64,000 nucleotides of DNA from assembly GCA_007922305.1 (NCBI GenBank), contig ML677348.1, forward strand, positions 18,460,699 through 18,524,698. The letters are read 5' to 3'. This DNA is from Dermatemys mawii (Eukaryota; Chordata; Testudines; Dermatemydidae). Within the stretch, counting starts at the first letter, position 1; each line of letters opens with the position of its first letter. Under the pieces are notes generated by a model. The model saw nothing but the letters and a program-made list of their open reading frames with translations. It was not told the origin of the DNA and searched no databases. The position numbers were made by a program, and so were the translations under genes. Of this stretch, positions 23,421 to 33,887 are shown piece after piece.

Positions 23421-24712
23421 AACTTATGGGTCACATTTTCAAATACCATCTTAAATTATATGGGCAAGTGCAATATTTGCTAGAACACTATCGGAAGCCC
23501 TTTATCTCACATCATGGAAAACCATCCTAACAGCGTGATGTATTAGACCGTGTAATAATTTCCCAAGTGAAGTAGTGGAAATTTCATCTCTTGGCTCATT
23601 TTATACCAGACCAGAGAAAACACTAGCAAATGTAGATTAGTGGATACTCCTCTAATGGTAGAGAGCTGGAGTATAAATGAATAGGACTTTTCCATCTCTA
23701 AATTCTCTGATTTGCTGGAGATCACAGAGGGATACCATATTTTAGCCTGGATTAAAACTCCTGGGAAATTGGCTCCCAGTCCTGTGCTGTGGCCACTACA
23801 CTATGCCTCTACTTACTAGCCAACTACTGTATACCGAGAGCTAGGCAGTCTGCTGTTCCTCTTTGCTTTTACCAATTAAATATATATCAGTTGTTCAAAA
23901 ATAATGTAAGAATTGGGACCCATTTTCAAAATGTGATGGACCACGATGAGAGATGAATCATGAGTGAGAGAGAGACTGATCTTCCTCTGCTATTCTGACC
24001 TTGGAGAGATGAAAATAGAAAAAACACTTGTTTTTATCTGTTAAAGTAAATGACATGGACATCTCAGATGTTCTTTTTAGCATAATGACTTTATATTCCC
24101 CAAGTGGGGCAAATCTTTTGTCTGACTTCAGAAGCAAAATCTCATCAGCTGTAACTTTTTTTTCTTCAGCCTCTTTACAGTTTGCGTGTTGCAATGCCCA
24201 TTACCTCACTGCAGACTGACAAAGCACTGTCTGGTATATCCATGCTGCTTGTGTTAGAAACAAAGGCTCCAGCTACACTGGAAAAGGAGCAGCCATCTGA
24301 CAGAACATAAACGCTGTGTACAAACTGGCACGCCACTTGTGCAGCCTCTAGAACACCAAAAAGACTGATTTTGATTGAAATTCCAAATAAAGAGGACGAT
24401 ATATCTGTCCATACCACCTGAGCCTTTGCATGAATACCCATAAGAAAACAATTGTTGATATGTTTTTTAAAACCTAATGCTTGGTCTGTTACTCGTGCTC
24501 ACTGTAGTCTTCACAAGTCTTCATGAAGTCTATGGGAAATTATAATCTCTCCACATCATTACAGAATTTTTGGAGGCTATCCAGTCAAACGTTCAGAAAT
24601 GAAGGACACAACTTTTGGTAAAAGTTACAGAGATCTACAGAGTCTATATTATTAGGGCCTCCTACATCTGATGAGAAGAATCCAGGACTGCTAGTTAACA
24701 ATTTCTTCTGTC

Positions 24713-26130
24713 TGTAAGCAGTGTCAGGATGAGCTATACCCTACCTCTGGTGGTGAATTGTGGGAATTGCAGTGAGTTGTGGAAAAGAACTTTGGAGCTG
24801 ATCTTATTTGCATAGGCACACCCACCGCACCTACTCTGCGCTCACAGCAGCCCAAAAGGTCACTTCAGCTGCTGTTGGTCCCCAGTTTCTCCGTTATTGG
24901 CGCAGAAATGACAAAGTATTGTTACCCTGATTATGTGAATCGAGGACTGTGGACATGTACTTGTTATGATGGAGGGACTCACCATCATCTAGGTAGCACT
25001 CACTGGGCAAAGTACAGGTGTTCAAAACTCACTGAGTTTGAGAGAGACCATGGGTAGGTTCTTATACTTTTTGATGAAGGCCTTGTTTAAGGGCCCTGCA
25101 GGTCTTTCTCTTCTCTTCTCTTCTCAGTGTGGAATGTTAGACCTAATTTTTGATTCTATTAGGAGTCTAGATTCAGCCTGCTAAACTGAATTCACTTTGG
25201 GTCTGCTGGTGTACCTGCACTAAGCGCTGTGTGCCCCCCCGCCCCAGCCACTAAAAGCTGACATCATGTGAGAGCTGAAACCACTGAGCACTATGTTAAG
25301 GGGAGGGAGGGGACTAAAGGCATGTTGGTGGCCCCAAGCAGTTTGTGTGGCTAGAAGAACGAAGCAGCGGACTCAGCCGAGCAGTTCCTGGGTGCAGTTT
25401 GTGCAACTGGCAGAGTGGCTGGCGCAGCGGAGCAGTTTGGGTGTTGGCTGGCAGGGTGGCCAGCAGAGCAGTTTGTGCTGCAGGCGGAGTGACTGGCGCC
25501 GCAGAGCAGTTCGAGTGTCGGCTAGCAGGACGGCTAGCAGATCGACTGGCAGAACGGAACCGTTCGTGGGATGGCTGGCAGAGCAGAGCGGCTTACAGTG
25601 AGGGCTGCAGCGGAACCCCACGGAGAGGCGGCGCAGTCGGCCTCGGACCATGAAAGATGCTCCTTGCCCTACCCTCCATTTCCACCCAGACTGGGAGGTA
25701 AGACTCTGCAGGTTGACTTTTGAACTCTGCACTGACCAGGAACAGAGACTCTTGGGCTGTTGGACTTTTGGGACTATTGGGTGATTTTTGGTGTTGTGGG
25801 ACTCAAGAGCCAAAGGGAAGGACACGGCCTATTTGCTGGAAGGAGGGCTTCTGGTTCATGGTTTGTTTTATTAATCCTGTTTGTGGTGTTTCCCCAATCT
25901 AATGCCACATTGTTTCTCTCTGTTATTAAAAGGCTTTTGGTACACTCAGACTCTGTGCTTGCGAGAGGGGAAGTGTTGTCTCTTACAGACGCCCAGCGGG
26001 GTGGTATATGGTTGTCCCAGGTCACTGGGTGGGGGTTCGAGCCGGTTTTGTATTGTGCTATTGGAATGGAACCCCTGGATACTTAACCCGGCCCTTCTTG
26101 CTGCCAACTCTGATGTGCAGAAGGGTTATA
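24713..26130 (+). mobile_element. Solo LTR of an endogenous retrovirus, plus orientation
   Basis: This 1418-bp LTR starts TGTAAGCAGTGTCAGGA and ends AGAAGGGTTATA (CA decayed to TA). It is flanked by the 4-bp duplication tgtc (24709-24712, 26131-26134), as made by several retroviral integrases. A polyadenylation signal ATTAAA (25924-25929) followed by the R/U5-like GACTCTGTGCTTGCGAG sets the orientation. No gag, pol or env lies beside it, so it is a solo LTR. Its middle (about 25400-25590) contains imperfect tandem units around GGAGCAGTT..GGCTGGCAG. Two relatives in minus orientation lie at 40818-42259 and 46192-47558. Confidence 0.85.
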
Positions 26131-26181
26131 TGTCAACATGCAAAATTTCCACCTTTTAAAAAGAGATTTCTCTTATTAGTC

Positions 26182-26262
26182 ATTATTTTTATTTCAGTAG
26201 TTCCTAGAGGTCTCAACTGAGACACGAGCCCTGTACAAACACAGAGTAAGGGATAGTCCTGA
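26182..26262 (-). repeat. L2/CORE-SINE type 3' tail, minus orientation
   Basis: Reverse complement of the tail motif: ATTTCAGTAGTTCCTAGAGG, then CCCTGTACAAACACAGAGTA and GGGATAGTCC. It is the same family as 4827-4965. Confidence 0.6.
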
Positions 26263-26606
26263 CTACAAAGATTGAAGGGCCAGATTTTGACACCCTTCCT
26301 CACTCCAATTAGTATTTTACTCTGTTAGATGGCTGTTGTATTAATTTTGATGGAATATATGGACCCAAAGAGTCAAAGGTGTTAAAATGACTTTGTCAGA
26401 GAGCTCTACTTGTTTGGTACCATGGCAAACACATTATTACAGATCTGTTAAATCTTTTATTAAAGATACAGAAAAGAAGGAAACAGTTCAGCATTTGACA
26501 CGTTAAGTATTAAGTAAGGCTTTTATTTTGATAACATCCCTTGCTTGCTTTCCCTTTAGCTGGAGAGAGTCTTTAGAAGGAAAACCCCACATTTGTCTGT
26601 TTCTTA

Positions 26607-26875
26607 GGGTAGGTCTACACTACCCACTGGATTGACTAGACTAGACTAGATCTAGTCTAGACGTGATAAATCAATCCCCGAATGTTCTCCTGTCAACTCT
26701 GGAACTCCAGCACTGTGAGAGGCGCAGGCAGAGTCGACGGGGGAGTGACAGCAGTCAACTCACCGCCATGAAGACGCTATGGTAAGTCAACCTAAATACA
26801 TCGAATTCAGTTACGCTATTCTCATAGCTGAAGTTGTGTATCTTAGGTCAATATCCCCCCTAGTGTAGACCAGGA
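26607..26875. mobile_element. Hairpin-rich MITE, diverged relative of 15093-15377
   Basis: Ends GGGTAGGTCTACACTACCC and CCTAGTGTAGACCAGGA are inverted copies. The interior has a palindromic CTAGACTAGATCTAGTCTAG block and the shared GGCAGAGTCGACGGGGGAG and AATTCAGTTACGCTATTC..ATAGCTGAAGTT hairpin. The left flank is tta; the right flank is ata, so the 3-bp duplication is decayed or the end is off by a few bases. Confidence 0.75.
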
Positions 26876-28750
26876 ATAAGATTAAAGATAGTAATAACTG
26901 TCCTTTTTGTTGGCGGGGAGGAGAAGTTAGCTGACATGAACTAGAGCTGTTATTGCTATTGTTGTTGAAGTCTGATCCAGTTTCCTAGAAGACAAAACAA
27001 GACAAATACAAAGAAAAGGAAAGAGGAAAAGGAAGAGATCTCTGGCTGACTTTCACTTGCAATCTCACTGATGGCAAAAACACAGGCATGGCACTTAGTC
27101 TTGTTAGCCTCTCTGAGCCCTGGCAAACTCATATCAGCACCAAGCTACTTAGAGCATTGCTTTTAGTTTCCTCTCTGGTCACAGAGTTTCATCAATGTTG
27201 CAAAATATCCAGTCTTGGCTGGCTAAGAGAGACTCTTATTAGACAAGAAGAAAACAAGAGAGGGATACAAAAGAGAACAAAGTGAAGGAAAAGGACACAC
27301 ATGGGGTAGGGATGACAAAATCTCACATTCCAGTTGATGGCTGGGATTTAGCCAGAGCTAGTGGAGGAGGTGCCATCATCAAGATCCTTCTCTCTCTCTC
27401 TGGCCCAGTGTGGTCAGCACATCTCTCAGGATCAGGGCAACTAAGGCTGAACGGTATCATGGTAGATCCTGGGCTTCCAGGAGATGGCAGGGGTGGCAGC
27501 CATGATGGTAAAGCTCGCTCCTTCCTTGTCTTTCAGTCAACCAGCATCCACATCCGTCCGCAATCCCCCCCCAATTTTTTCTTTTTAAGAACCTCAAACC
27601 TATCCCCTCATTATTTTGTTTACTAATTAGGCCTAATTCCCAACATGCAAATATTGGTCCATTGATTTTTGATCCCACACTTTTCTTGTTTACCAGACAT
27701 GATCCTTGAGTTATATTAATAGGTTTTGTTTGGACTAATTCAATCCATCTCCCTCCCTTTTGCAACTTTCCCTATCAACATTTGTTGTTATAGATTATTG
27801 TGACATTTTATAAACTTTCACTCATTTTTTTACAGGTGAGCTCTCCATTACAGTAAATTTGTAGTCCCAGTCATCACAACAGGAATCTTGTAACATTATA
27901 TATGTAAGTTGGCTTTTTTTGACTGTACGTGATGTTTAAAATGGCATTCGATATATTAATATGCCATTAAAGATAATTTTTTACATAAAAGAGATATAAA
28001 AGAGGTTCTCTCTCACTCATGATAAGGGACAAAATGGCTGAAAGATCACTTACTGTTTTACTTAGCTTCTAAGACCTCTGTTTAGGATTTGTGTTTCTGT
28101 TAAAACCATCACTGATACTAGAGAAGCCACAAACATCTAAGACAGAAAAGGCAGCGCACATCTTGCAGGAGCAACACTGAGAGGATAAGATTTTTTTTAG
28201 AAAAGGAGGCAAAAGTTAGATTCTTATAATTAGATACATCTTATTCAGTCCACTGTTATACAAACGGTCTGCCATTTTCAGTAACATGTTCAACACATGC
28301 CTATCACATGATGTGGTATACTTCATCCAGTGCACTAAATTCCACAATAAAAACTATGGGGTGAAACCAGACAATCACTACGCTCTTGAACGAACAGACA
28401 CAGAAAAATGATAAAAGATAAAAATACCACATCACCTATGGGGGAACACTTTTCACAAAACCATCACTCCATATATGACCTCTCAGTCCTTGTCCTCAAA
28501 GGAAACCTACTCAAAAGATCAGGCTAGAAGCTTAAATTCATAACTTTACTAGATACTAAAAATCTAAAGACACTGGATTTATGGCCACTAAATTTATAAG
28601 CCACTAATCCTCATTTTTGCCTTCTAAGTGCAGGAGTGTTAACAGGACACTTCACCTTGAATGGTCCCTTGAAATACATGTTAACTATTTATGCTAAACA
28701 ATCTGTTCCATCTTGTACTTAGCTGTGATGCTCTGAGTACCTTTCTCAGA

Positions 28751-28860
28751 CACGCAGAAGAGCCCTGCATGGCTTGAAAGCATGCTTTTTTTACCAGGAG
28801 AAGTTGGCCCAATAAAAGATATGACCTCACCCACCTTGTTTCTCTAATTTTCAGCACACT
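28751..28860 (+). mobile_element. Penelope-like element 3' fragment with degraded hammerhead-like core
   Basis: The order CGCAGAAGAGCCCTGCATGG, CTTGAAAGCATG, GAGAAGTTGGCCCAATAAAAG, ATATGACCTCACCCACCTTG matches a repeat common in reptile genomes that I assign to Penelope-like elements. The first part resembles a hammerhead core (CTGANGA, a stem loop AGAGC..GGCTT, then GAAA), but the CTGA box is damaged here. The assignment is from memory of the family. Confidence 0.5.
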
Positions 28861-29204
28861 AAGAAATTAAAGGAAACTTTTGTAAAAGCTATTCCTTTTG
28901 TCCTTCTAGTCAAAATACCTCTGTGTCTTCCTTTCCTTTTACTGTTCATCAAATTTGTTCTATCCACATGCACTATTAATTTAAGTTGTCCCAAACTTTT
29001 CTTTAATCACCATCCTTTAGTTTTGTTCTGCAGAAGTCACACTTCCCCGCCTTTCTTGGGGGCTATCCTTGACTTTCTATTTCCTTTGCACTTCCTTTGA
29101 TTTCTAGTTTGTTTATCCCTTCTCTTCCCTTTTTATTTGTTTTTTTTAACTGCAATTGCTCAGACTTTGAAAATGGAAATGCACTGTGCTCTTTATCTCA
29201 AAGT

Positions 29205-29310
29205 GTTTGTAGCTACACTGGTTTTGAAGAACACAAGCAAGATAGATAAAGGGAAACCTTTTACTGGATTAACAAATAAATTGTCATATACAAGCTTTTG
29301 ATCCTTTTTT
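29205..29310 (-). mobile_element. Penelope-like fragment, second family, minus orientation
   Basis: On the minus strand: GATCAAAAGCTTGTATATGA, then TTTGTTAATCCAGTAAAAGG and CAAAACCAGTGTAGCTAC. The arrangement AAAGCTTGT, a gap, CCAGTAAAAGG parallels the element at 28751-28860. Ends were not determined. Confidence 0.4.
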
Positions 29311-31789
29311 ATACAGTACAATTTATTTGTTGATATTCATTTAGCTCAGTAACCTTAATTATTCTTGTCTTTAAATATTTTATACTGTACATATTTATCA
29401 GGACCACACAGAATGCTTTCATTTACATAGGAATGCCTCGGCACTCACAGATTTACTTCTGGGAGTTACACTGAAATGCTTGACAGTTATTTACTGAACT
29501 ACTACATACATTGTAAAAATTCAACATATGAAAAATGACAGAACCAATACTGATCACAGAAAATCTTGGTCACACTAAATCCAACAAATGACTTCAGCTG
29601 GAATAAGATCGGGCTGGTTGAGTTAATTTGAGGGAGCGGACAACGCAAAGACGCCAACACCCCATATGGGGGGGGGGGGGGTTACATTTGCAAAGAAAGG
29701 ATATCAAATGCCAGACTCATCCATTAATACATTTTTTTCTTGCTCTTACTTAATCTAAGCTCCTCGATAATTGCATTTGCAGAATGGGTTAAAAAGATGG
29801 AGCAATCTTACTGGTTGGCACGAGTCCCAACCCCTGTAAGTATACCACAAAATACACATAGGTTACATTGCTGAAGTATATTAAAGTCCCAGTCACATTA
29901 AATACTTTCTTATTACTGTGAAGTACAGATTTATTCGAGATGGGTATAATTAATATTCAGATTGATTATCTCCACATGCCAAAAGTATGTACAATCAAAA
30001 ATATTCTTGTTACTAACACAAACCTAAATGCAAGCTGAAAAATATTAGAATGTCATTTTGATGAGAAGTGAAAATTAATATGAATACTATGGCAATAGCC
30101 ATGGAATGTTTAAATCCCTGTACAGTACCCTATGCACAAATATTATAATTTTTTTCATTCATTCAATGTGCTGTAAATTATTGTATTTGGAAGATTCATT
30201 ATTACAAACTGGAAATCAGAGAGAATTTCGCTGTTCAAGAGATTACTAATGGGACATGGACCCTTTAATCTATAGAAGAAAAGCAGTAAGTGAAGATGAT
30301 CACAAGTAGTTACCATGTCAAGCTGGTTCATTGCCATTTTTAAATGAACTGGTTATCCCAACCTAGTGCCTATCCAGTCCACATCACAAAAACCAGTCCA
30401 ACAACTAAAATTAGTGGCAGTCTCAACAGAGAGGCCAAGGACTGGATGGTCAGGAAGAGTGAACTGTCTTCTCAGCTGCAATCAGACTTGAGGCACCTAT
30501 GTGGGGCAGCACCGTTGCTGCCTGTGGAGCAAGGGGTAGACCTACCACACAGGTGGGATCTGCAACAGCGGAGCAGTGATCTTGCCAGTGAGAAGAGCTA
30601 TAGGCACACAGGCGCCACATTGCAGAAATGGGTTCTCAGCAAGTTCAAGCAGAACTTCCCACAGCTATCAGCATCCTGAGCTCCATGAAGCAAAAGATGG
30701 TGCCTGTTCTGTAGATAGAGAGCTTCAGTAGCAAAGGCACCTTTCACAAAGAAAATTCACTGTAAACCGCCCCTCTTTAAAATTGGAATGATTAAATTCA
30801 TCTAAATGTAAGGGTCCAACTTTCCTTGACACATGTACTTAGCCCAATTAGCATTAATAGCATGTGGATTTAGGTGATGATCTGCCCCTGGGATTTTTAA
30901 AGATAAAGTGAGAATTAATAGTGAGTGGGGGCTGTTTTTATTGAGCAGAAACATAAATCACAAAATATTTAAGAATAAAAGATTAAGTCTCAGGAAACCT
31001 CTTCAGTGAAGTAGTGGCTTTGAGGCACATGGATAAGCAAAAAGCCACAATGTACATTAATGCAACTGTGAAGCAACATGCCTGAGTTCAAGCTGTTGCA
31101 TGTATCTTGATGAAAAGTGAAGTTTTGGAAAGTTTGCTATGTATTACTCTATTTAACTCACTAGCATACGTTGAAGTGACTCTGAGCAGCCTTAGATACA
31201 GTAAGGGCACTGTACCTTTCACAACCTTTTCCCTCCTATTGACCAAACTCTCCAAAGAATCTGTCTATGAGTACGTGCAGCTTAAGATAAGATTGAGAGG
31301 GCAGACTGCAGGGTGCACGTCACCTAAACAGTTCAGATTGCTTCTCTGCTTCTATCTCCTTTTTTCTGAACAAGAAGATTCTTGGGCCATCTATTGAGGT
31401 GCAGTTGGTCACCCAGTGTTTTAATACGTATGTAAGAAAATAATTTGTACCATCAAAAATTCTGTTGACCTCTAATAAAAAGCTAGTAACTAATAGCTAT
31501 TTTATAAAAAGGTGTGGTCTGGGTAGTCATGTTTCTTTTAAAAATGGCAAAAACATGCACCTTTAGCTATCAGTTCACAATCTCTCTCTTTTCTACACTT
31601 GGCTCATCTCAGTCTCTTCTATGCCTAACATGGGGCTAAGGGATCTCTGAACATCCTGGTATCACCTATAGCTGTATTGATTTTTATATATTTACATGCA
31701 TAAAGACTTTATAAGGTCTCTGTTTAGCAGTATTTTCTTGGATCTGCCTACCAGGATATTGTTATGGAAGCCCCACTCTTTATTTGTTG

Positions 31790-31895
31790 AAGTGACAAAG
31801 AGTCCTGTGGCACCTTAAAGAAAGTTAGTCTTTAAGGTGCCAAAGGACTCTTTGTCACTTCTGCAATTCCAGACTAACACGGCTACCCCTCTGAT
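31790..31895. mobile_element. Penelope-like head-to-head insertion with 13-bp TSD
   Basis: The insert consists of inverted arms (31790-31820 and 31830-31860; AAGTGACAAAGAGTCCTGTG and its complement) plus the family 3' end CCAGACTAACACGGCTACCC. It is flanked by the 13-bp duplication tctttatttgttg (31777-31789, 31896-31908), indicating target-primed retroposition. It shares its 3' end with the insertions at 47563-47784 and 53580-53630. It lies 98 bp downstream of the FAM124A exon at 31994. Confidence 0.75.
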
Positions 31896-31993
31896 TCTTT
31901 ATTTGTTGTTCTGGGACAAAGTAGCATTCTCAGACAAATTAACAAATATGTTTCTGTTTCATCACATACAAAATTAGAGATGTTAAAGAATAC

Positions 31994-32733
31994 CTGCAAA
32001 AGGATCTTATTCCCATCATGGTCTTCTGTTTGCCACCTGCCTTCACTGATTGGGCTACAAGGACTGGGCAAGAGAGGAACAAGCTGTCCAACATCTTCTA
32101 CTCGGAATTCCAGCACAGCTGACTCTGTAGGGGTTGGAATCTGGCCCTTAGGGAGTCTTTTTAAAGAGAACTGAATGTCTATATCCAAGTTAGAATAGAC
32201 AGGAAAGACACAAAAGTCCACTTTTTTCTGACATACCGGTCTTTTCAGGATTAACTGGTACAGTTTCATAATGTCAACAAAGTTTTCATTCCTGCAGTAG
32301 ATAGCAAAGCGAATAATTTCTCTCCCATAATGTACTGGTCGGATGGCCCACAAAGGGGTCCCTTGGGCCAAAGTGAAGAAGTCCTGACTACATGGCATAT
32401 AAGGGAGGAACTTGCCATGCACTCGTTCTGTATGGTGGTAATGCCAAGGTGGTCTCTGAAAGGTTTCATGGAGCTGTAAGATTGGTTCTTCCCCATATTC
32501 CTCCTGCAGAAACAGAATGACCGCAAGGGCTGGCTGAGAAACAGTAGCTTTATCAGACTTCCTGAGCTTCTTTGAGACCCGTCTTTCTGAAACACGGAAC
32601 AATTGGAGGTCTTTATGGATCCATGCTAACAGTTTATCAATGGCTTGCTGGAGAACGTTGGATTCACCAGGGTCTGTGATGATATGTATACTAACAAGGA
32701 AAGGGTCCTGATTGTCTTCCACAGAAAGTTCAC
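31994..32733 (-). CDS. FAM124A: FAM124A, internal coding exon with the FAM124 domain
   Basis: The 740-bp exon is bounded by acceptor CCTATCAG|GTGAAC and donor TTTGCAG|GTATTC on the minus strand. It begins with the last two bases of a split codon, then ELSVEDNQDPFLVSIHII, and ends in phase 0 at RWQTEDHDGNKILLQ. In between are FLQEEYGEEPILQLHETF, RPPWHYHHTERVHGKFLPY, LAQGTPLWAIRPVHYG and DIQFSLKRLP, all in the order and spacing I know for FAM124A. FAM124B has the same fold-level pattern but different residues at these blocks. The frame is open over the 246 whole codons, with no disabling change. FAM124A is a poorly characterised vertebrate protein; I do not assign a function. The open frame runs on past the donor to 31883, but that extension is intronic. 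The exon encoding the first 30 or so residues is not visible upstream. Confidence 0.92.
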
Positions 32734-33605
32734 CTGATAGGATAAAAACAAAATCTGTATTAGGTTTTACAAATTATTTAGTAATTCCTCATTTTTGTGT
32801 CGTGATTTATGTAGGTTTTGAAGGAGAAATACATTACTCAGTCAGTTACCGTGATTTTTCTATATCAAGCTTGCCTACAATAGTCAGTAATATCTAGAGG
32901 TAAATATAGCCATAAATAAAAGAACCTAACAGAAAACAAACTAGTATTTATCAAGACAGTATACTGCAATAATTTATTATTCATATTACTCAAAATGGGC
33001 TAGGCAAAGTACATTCCTGTGTAGAAAGAGAGTCCCTGCCCCACGAAGTTTACAGTCTGAAAGGCAAATATCAAAGAATTGGGAGAAAGCGATACAACCA
33101 ACAAACAAAATAGTCAGGATCAAAATGGATATCTGGCTTCTTCATTCCATGTTTTTGTTCTAATTTGTGCCATCTGGCTTTGTGCATGGAAATTACACAA
33201 TGGAATTCTATTTTATCACCTTGTCATTAGCATTTCCTACCAAGTTACAGTATTCAAGGGGCCTGAAGGCAAGCATCAGAAGATTTTATATGCTTAGTGA
33301 AGATGTATCTACTTAGTCATAGGAAGTAGCACAAACATCATGGTATTCAAAAGCTGAACGTCATTCAGGCAAAAATTACTTGTTACCCCTCAAATGCATG
33401 AGGGAATCTCTATGATGTAGTCCCTGAAATCTCCCTGACTACATAGTAGCAGATTGGGCTAATACCAAGTGACAGCTGATTGGAGGTCAGTGGAGACATT
33501 GCCAATTTTGCTCTGTTGAAGTTGTGTGTGAGGAGAGGTGAATGTAAGCAGAGACCCCAGACAGCTCAATAAATCACTTGGCTAATTTAGCTATTTAGTT
33601 GAAAT
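32734..33605 (-). other. Upstream intron or flank; no exon seen
   Basis: This sequence lies 5' of the FAM124A exon on the minus strand. It contains an L2/CORE-SINE tail in minus orientation at 32985-33070 (GAAAGAGAGTCCCTGCCCC, then AGTTTACAGTCTGAAAGG). Nothing else could be supported. Confidence 0.5.
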
Positions 33606-33879
33606 TAGGACTGTCAAGCGATTGAAAAAATTAATCACAATTAAAAACTTAAGCACGATTAATCATGTAATTAATTGCACTGTTAAACAATAGAATACCA
33701 TTTATTTAAATATTTTGGATTTTTTTTACATTTTTAGATATATTGATTTCAACTGAAACACAGAATACAAAGTGTACAGTGCTCATTTTATATTTATTTT
33801 TGAATTCTGTGTTGCAATTGAAATCAATATATTGATTAACTGCGTTAACTGTGTTAACTGCAATTAATTGAGAGCCCTA
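33606..33879. mobile_element. Short non-autonomous hAT, 274 bp, with 8-bp TSD
   Basis: It starts TAGGACTGTCAAGCGATTGA and ends AATTGAGAGCCCTA, flanked by gttgaaat (33598-33605, 33880-33887). It is an internally deleted version of the 8772-10365 element: both outer arms are present (ACAGAATACAAAGTGTACAG is shared), and the transposase centre is gone. Confidence 0.9.
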
Positions 33880-33887
33880 GTTGAAAT

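Larger units (their letters stand above)
18745..31993 (-). other. FAM124A: FAM124A last intron
   Basis: This 13.2-kb intron has donor CAG|GTATTC (minus strand, at 31993-31992) and an acceptor ending CAGCAG (18745-18750). It hosts a 124-bp hairpin, an inverted-repeat element with a CR1 inside, a 1.4-kb solo LTR, a hairpin MITE, MIR/L2-like tails and Penelope-like remnants, listed separately. The stretches 21511-23269, 26876-28750 and 29311-31776 hold nothing I can support beyond simple runs, such as a 13-14 base G run near 29670. Confidence 0.8.

Noticed and set aside
25293..26220. Overlapping open frames of about 100 codons in the LTR
   Set aside because: They are translations of the LTR tandem block and R/U5 region, repeated in the other two LTR copies in the opposite orientation, and not retroviral genes.
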